From JAAZPG01 sp012797375 (GTDB taxonomy: Bacteria; Acidobacteriota; Aminicenantia; Aminicenantales; UBA4085): 31,755 bases of DNA. The notes beneath the pieces were generated by a model. It searched no databases and was not told the origin of the DNA. It worked only from the letters and a program-made list of their open reading frames with translations. Location of the stretch: contig CALMMC010000011.1 in assembly GCA_937868205.1 (NCBI GenBank), forward strand, positions 1 through 31,755, read 5' to 3'. Below, one piece after another: positions 29,816 through 31,755 of this stretch. A program made the translations under genes and the position numbers. Each line of letters starts with the position of its first letter. Position 1 is the stretch's first letter.

Positions 29816-30919
29816 TCATATTCTAATGGACAACCGGTGTCTGTACAACGGCGCCGTCAAGCCGATCCACAAGAGCGCCGCGAGGACGGCATAGATGAGC
29901 CGGCCCGGAACCGGGGCGGCCAGCGGACCGAGGATCCGCTCATGAATAAAAACGACGGCGTCCAACCGGACCCCGCCGCTGGAAACGGTAATGAGACGCA
30001 GGATTTTTTCCAACAGGACCGAGCCGGCGAACACCGTGATCGAATTCGCCCCAAGAACCCGGAAGGGCCAGGACCAACGTTTCCACTGGAGCGCTTCGAT
30101 GAGATAATAATAAAGGCCGAAAACGATCAAGGCCAGGCCGGCTCCGAGGAAGGCGAATGCCGGCGTCCAAAGCGGCCGGTTGATCGGCAGGACGGGATGA
30201 AGAAGCAGGCCGGCGGCGGTCAGGGGAAGACCGGCTGAAAAGACGCCGAGCGTTTTTCTGACCATCGTCCTCGGGGTCTTCAGCCAGTCCCCGAGCAGGG
30301 TTCCGATAAGCAGAACGGCGACGGCCGGAAGGGTGCTGAGAAGTCCTTCCGAGTCGAACCCGGGCTTGAGAAGATGCCGGCCGAAAATCAGGTTGTCGAG
30401 GTAGCCGGGAAGATTTCCGTCCGGTTCGAGAATCCCCGCCCCGTGGCCGGGAACGGGCACAAGGAAAATCAAGGCCGCGTAAACGGCCGGAAGGACGGCC
30501 GAGAGGACAACCCGGGCGGAGGGTTTCGTCTTGAGGCCAAGGAGAGCTCCGGCTGAATAACAGAGGGCGATTCTTTGGAGAATGCCGGGGATCCGGACGG
30601 CGGAACAATCGAAGGCCGGGAAAAAATTGAGAAAAAGGCCGAGGAGAAAGAGGCCGGCCGACCGTTTCAATATTTGGCCGATCAGAGCGGACTCAGCGAT
30701 CCCCGCCCTCCTCCGGCGGCCGAGGGAGAACGGAATGACGACCCCGGCGCAGACCAGGAAAAAGGGAAAGAGCAGATCAGCGGGAGTCCAGCCGTGCCAA
30801 ACCGCCGGTTGCAGATTCGAATAAACCGCGTGGGCGTTTCCCGGATTGCCGGCGATCAACATCGCCGCGACCGCCGTCCCCCGAAAGGCATCGATGGAAA
30901 GTACTCGTTCCCCGTCCAC
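29816..30919 (-). CDS. NagX-like acyltransferase membrane protein (HGSNAT/DUF5009 family)
   Basis: This 367-residue protein has about ten hydrophobic helices. It opens RVLSIDAFRGTAVAAMLIAGNPG and has HGWTPADLLFPFFLVCAGV, the hallmark of the family containing human heparan-alpha-glucosaminide N-acetyltransferase and bacterial NagX. These proteins are linked to transmembrane acetylation or handling of glucosamine-type sugars. The exact substrate is not shown here. The start is the GTG at 30919, with GGAGG 10 bases upstream. It is the first gene of a two-gene unit with namZ, which points to cell-wall amino-sugar use. Confidence 0.85.
   Translation of the reverse strand: MDGERVLSIDAFRGTAVAAMLIAGNPGNAHAVYSNLQPAVWHGWTPADLLFPFFLVCAGVVIPFSLGRRRRAGIAESALIGQILKRSAGLFLLGLFLNFFPAFDCSAVRIPGILQRIALCYSAGALLGLKTKPSARVVLSAVLPAVYAALIFLVPVPGHGAGILEPDGNLPGYLDNLIFGRHLLKPGFDSEGLLSTLPAVAVLLIGTLLGDWLKTPRTMVRKTLGVFSAGLPLTAAGLLLHPVLPINRPLWTPAFAFLGAGLALIVFGLYYYLIEALQWKRWSWPFRVLGANSITVFAGSVLLEKILRLITVSSGGVRLDAVVFIHERILGPLAAPVPGRLIYAVLAALLWIGLTAPLYRHRLSIRI
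29820..29848 (-). promoter_or_regulatory. Internal promoter for namZ
   Basis: On the minus strand, TTGTAC (29848-29843), a 17-base spacer and TAGAAT (29825-29820) overlap the last codons of the NagX-like gene. The predicted start near 29813 gives namZ a leader of about 40 bases, so namZ may be expressed without its upstream neighbour. Confidence 0.55.
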
Positions 30920-30966
30920 GGGCCCTTTTCCTCCGGCCGCGTTTCATTCCCTGTCCAGACGGCCGC

Positions 30967-30994
30967 ATTATAATCCATTTGGGGAAAAAGACAA
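30967..30994 (-). promoter_or_regulatory. Promoter of the NagX-like/namZ unit
   Basis: On the minus strand, TTGTCT (30994-30989), a 16-base spacer and a perfect TATAAT (30972-30967) precede the GTG at 30919 by about 50 bases. An eight-base A-tract (minus strand of 30997-31004) lies just upstream of the -35 box and could act as an UP element. Confidence 0.72.
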
Positions 30995-31008
30995 TGTTTT
31001 TTTTCAAA

Positions 31009-31035
31009 CGGAGCCTGAAATTATTTCAGGCTCCG
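31009..31035 (-). other. Perfect stem-loop with the aminotransferase stop codon in the loop
   Basis: A 12-bp perfect stem (31009-31020 with 31024-31035) encloses a three-base loop, which on the minus strand is the TAA stop codon of the aminotransferase gene. Only three T residues follow it before an A-tract, so termination would be weak. It may protect or define the mRNA 3' end, and it lies 15 bases upstream of the next -35 box. Confidence 0.65.
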
Positions 31036-31656
31036 GAAGGCGGCGATCCGGCGGACGCCCTCGGCGAAGTCCTCCGGCGTCCCGGCAAACGACAACCGGA
31101 GGAATCCCTCCCCGCCCGGACCGAAAGCGATCCCGGGGATCGTCACGACTTTCGTCCGACCGGCCAGGCCGAGGGCGATATCCAGGGATCCTCCCAAGTC
31201 CGCCCGCCACGAGGAGACATCCAAAAAGATATAGAAAGCGCCTTCCGGCTCGATGAAGGGAAGGCCCAGGCGGCTTCGCAGGGTCTTGACGGCCGCGTTG
31301 CGGCGGCGGCGGAGCTCGGCCAGGTTTTCTTTCCGTTCTTGATCGGCCGCCCCGTCGAAAACGAGAATCGCGGCCCTCTGCGAGGGAACCGGGGCGCACA
31401 TGACGGCCATCTGGTGGATCGCCGTCACCGCCGGAGCCAGGGCCGACGTAACGACGCACCAGCCGAGGCGCCATCCGGTCATCGCGTAGCTCTTCGCGAT
31501 ACCGTTGACGAGGATGGTGCGGTCAGCGAGGGCCGGCACCGCCTCCACGATCGAGACCGCACGCACGCCGTCATAGACCAGGTTCTGGTAGATCTCGTCG
31601 GAGATCACCCAGAGTCCGTGCGCCTCGGCCCACTCGCCGATCGCCTTGGTCTGCTC
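31021..31656 (-). CDS. Class I/II aminotransferase, 3' part only
   Basis: The last 211 codons of a PLP-dependent aminotransferase of the aspartate aminotransferase fold. Visible are SDEIYQNLVYD (PLP-contacting Asp/Tyr), the Schiff-base lysine in NGIAKSYAMTGWRLGW, GAFYIFLDV and the substrate carboxylate Arg in FLRLSFA. Aspartate or a related amino acid is a likely substrate for this subgroup, but specificity cannot be fixed without the N-terminal half. The gene is cut by the contig end. The apparent N-terminus MYKRQ in this frame (31657-31671) is a translation of the Nextera mosaic end and must be removed. It is transcribed toward the NagX-like gene, which has its own promoter. Confidence 0.92.
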   Translation of the reverse strand, partial: EQTKAIGEWAEAHGLWVISDEIYQNLVYDGVRAVSIVEAVPALADRTILVNGIAKSYAMTGWRLGWCVVTSALAPAVTAIHQMAVMCAPVPSQRAAILVFDGAADQERKENLAELRRRRNAAVKTLRSRLGLPFIEPEGAFYIFLDVSSWRADLGGSLDIALGLAGRTKVVTIPGIAFGPGGEGFLRLSFAGTPEDFAEGVRRIAAFRSLK

Positions 31657-31755
31657 CTGTCTCTTATACACATCTGACGCTGCCGACGACCTCCCCCGTG
31701 TAGATCTCGGTGGTCCACGTATCCTTAAAAAAAAAAACTACAACCAACAGTGTCT
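31657..31755 (-). other. Nextera/i5/P5 adapter read-through and poly-A (artefact)
   Basis: Bases 31657-31675 are the exact Tn5 mosaic end CTGTCTCTTATACACATCT. Bases 31676-31689 are the exact complement of the Nextera read-1 adapter, 31690-31697 occupy the i5 index position, and 31698-31726 match the complement of P5 with three mismatches. Eleven A residues and 18 unexplained bases follow, as in reads that run past the end of a molecule. None of this is genomic. Confidence 0.99.

Noticed and set aside
79..31656. CRISPR arrays, tRNA genes, insertion sequences, prophage or toxin-antitoxin genes.
   Set aside because: None recognised on either strand. Gene packing is tight and the longest non-coding gap is 261 bases.

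Overview
The window looks like one complete assembled contig of high-GC DNA (about 60-65% by eye). Both termini are sequencing-library artefacts: bases 1-78 are an error-containing Illumina P5/i5/Nextera adapter, and bases 31657-31755 are the same adapter in reverse orientation followed by poly-A. Real genomic DNA therefore runs from about 79 to 31656, and 79 to about 245 appears to be a chimeric piece of an unrelated P-type ATPase gene joined inside the start of a znuB-like gene.

The gene content is that of a diderm (Gram-negative-type) bacterium. It has a periplasmic lipoprotein alpha-2-macroglobulin paired with PBP1C, the lipoprotein-processing enzymes Lgt and LspA, an exo-muramidase lipoprotein (NamZ type), and a zinc/manganese ABC importer. 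The mix resembles uncultivated Aminicenantes/Acidobacteriota-like genomes, but that is a weak inference. Promoters look like ordinary sigma-70 promoters (TTGACA/TATAAT-like with 16-17 bp spacers).

Layout. 79-1991 (-): metal ABC importer znuA-znuC-znuB, with znuB truncated. 2101-3558 (+): dipeptidase PepD, closed by a strong terminator. 3686-12079 (+): a 1890-residue alpha-2-macroglobulin with an intact CLEQ thioester motif, its partner pbpC, then RidA. 12090-17054 (-): ileS-lspA-lgt-rluD, tightly overlapping. 17183-19608 (-): nadC-nadB. 19700-24404 (+): YbhN-like membrane protein, tldD, tldE, YitT-family protein. 24424-26468 (-): L-serine dehydratase and a nitroreductase-family protein. 26730-28298 (-): a divergent glutamine synthetase. 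28430-30919 (-): NagX-like acyltransferase and NamZ-like N-acetylmuramidase. 31021-31656 (-): 3' part of a class I/II aminotransferase.

Functionally the region combines envelope defence and maintenance (alpha-2-macroglobulin, PBP1C, Lgt, LspA), probable peptidoglycan-sugar recovery (NamZ, NagX-like), NAD synthesis, peptide and amino-acid turnover (PepD, TldD/E, SdaA, RidA, aminotransferase) and nitrogen assimilation (GS-like). No tRNA, rRNA, CRISPR array, insertion sequence, phage gene or defence island was recognised. I found no clearly new multi-gene system. The more unusual signals are small ones: apparently leaderless promoters for nadC and znuA, a perfect 12-bp-arm palindrome at the predicted start of the GS transcript, an enlarged metal-ligand loop in that GS, and chimeric/adapter-bearing contig ends.
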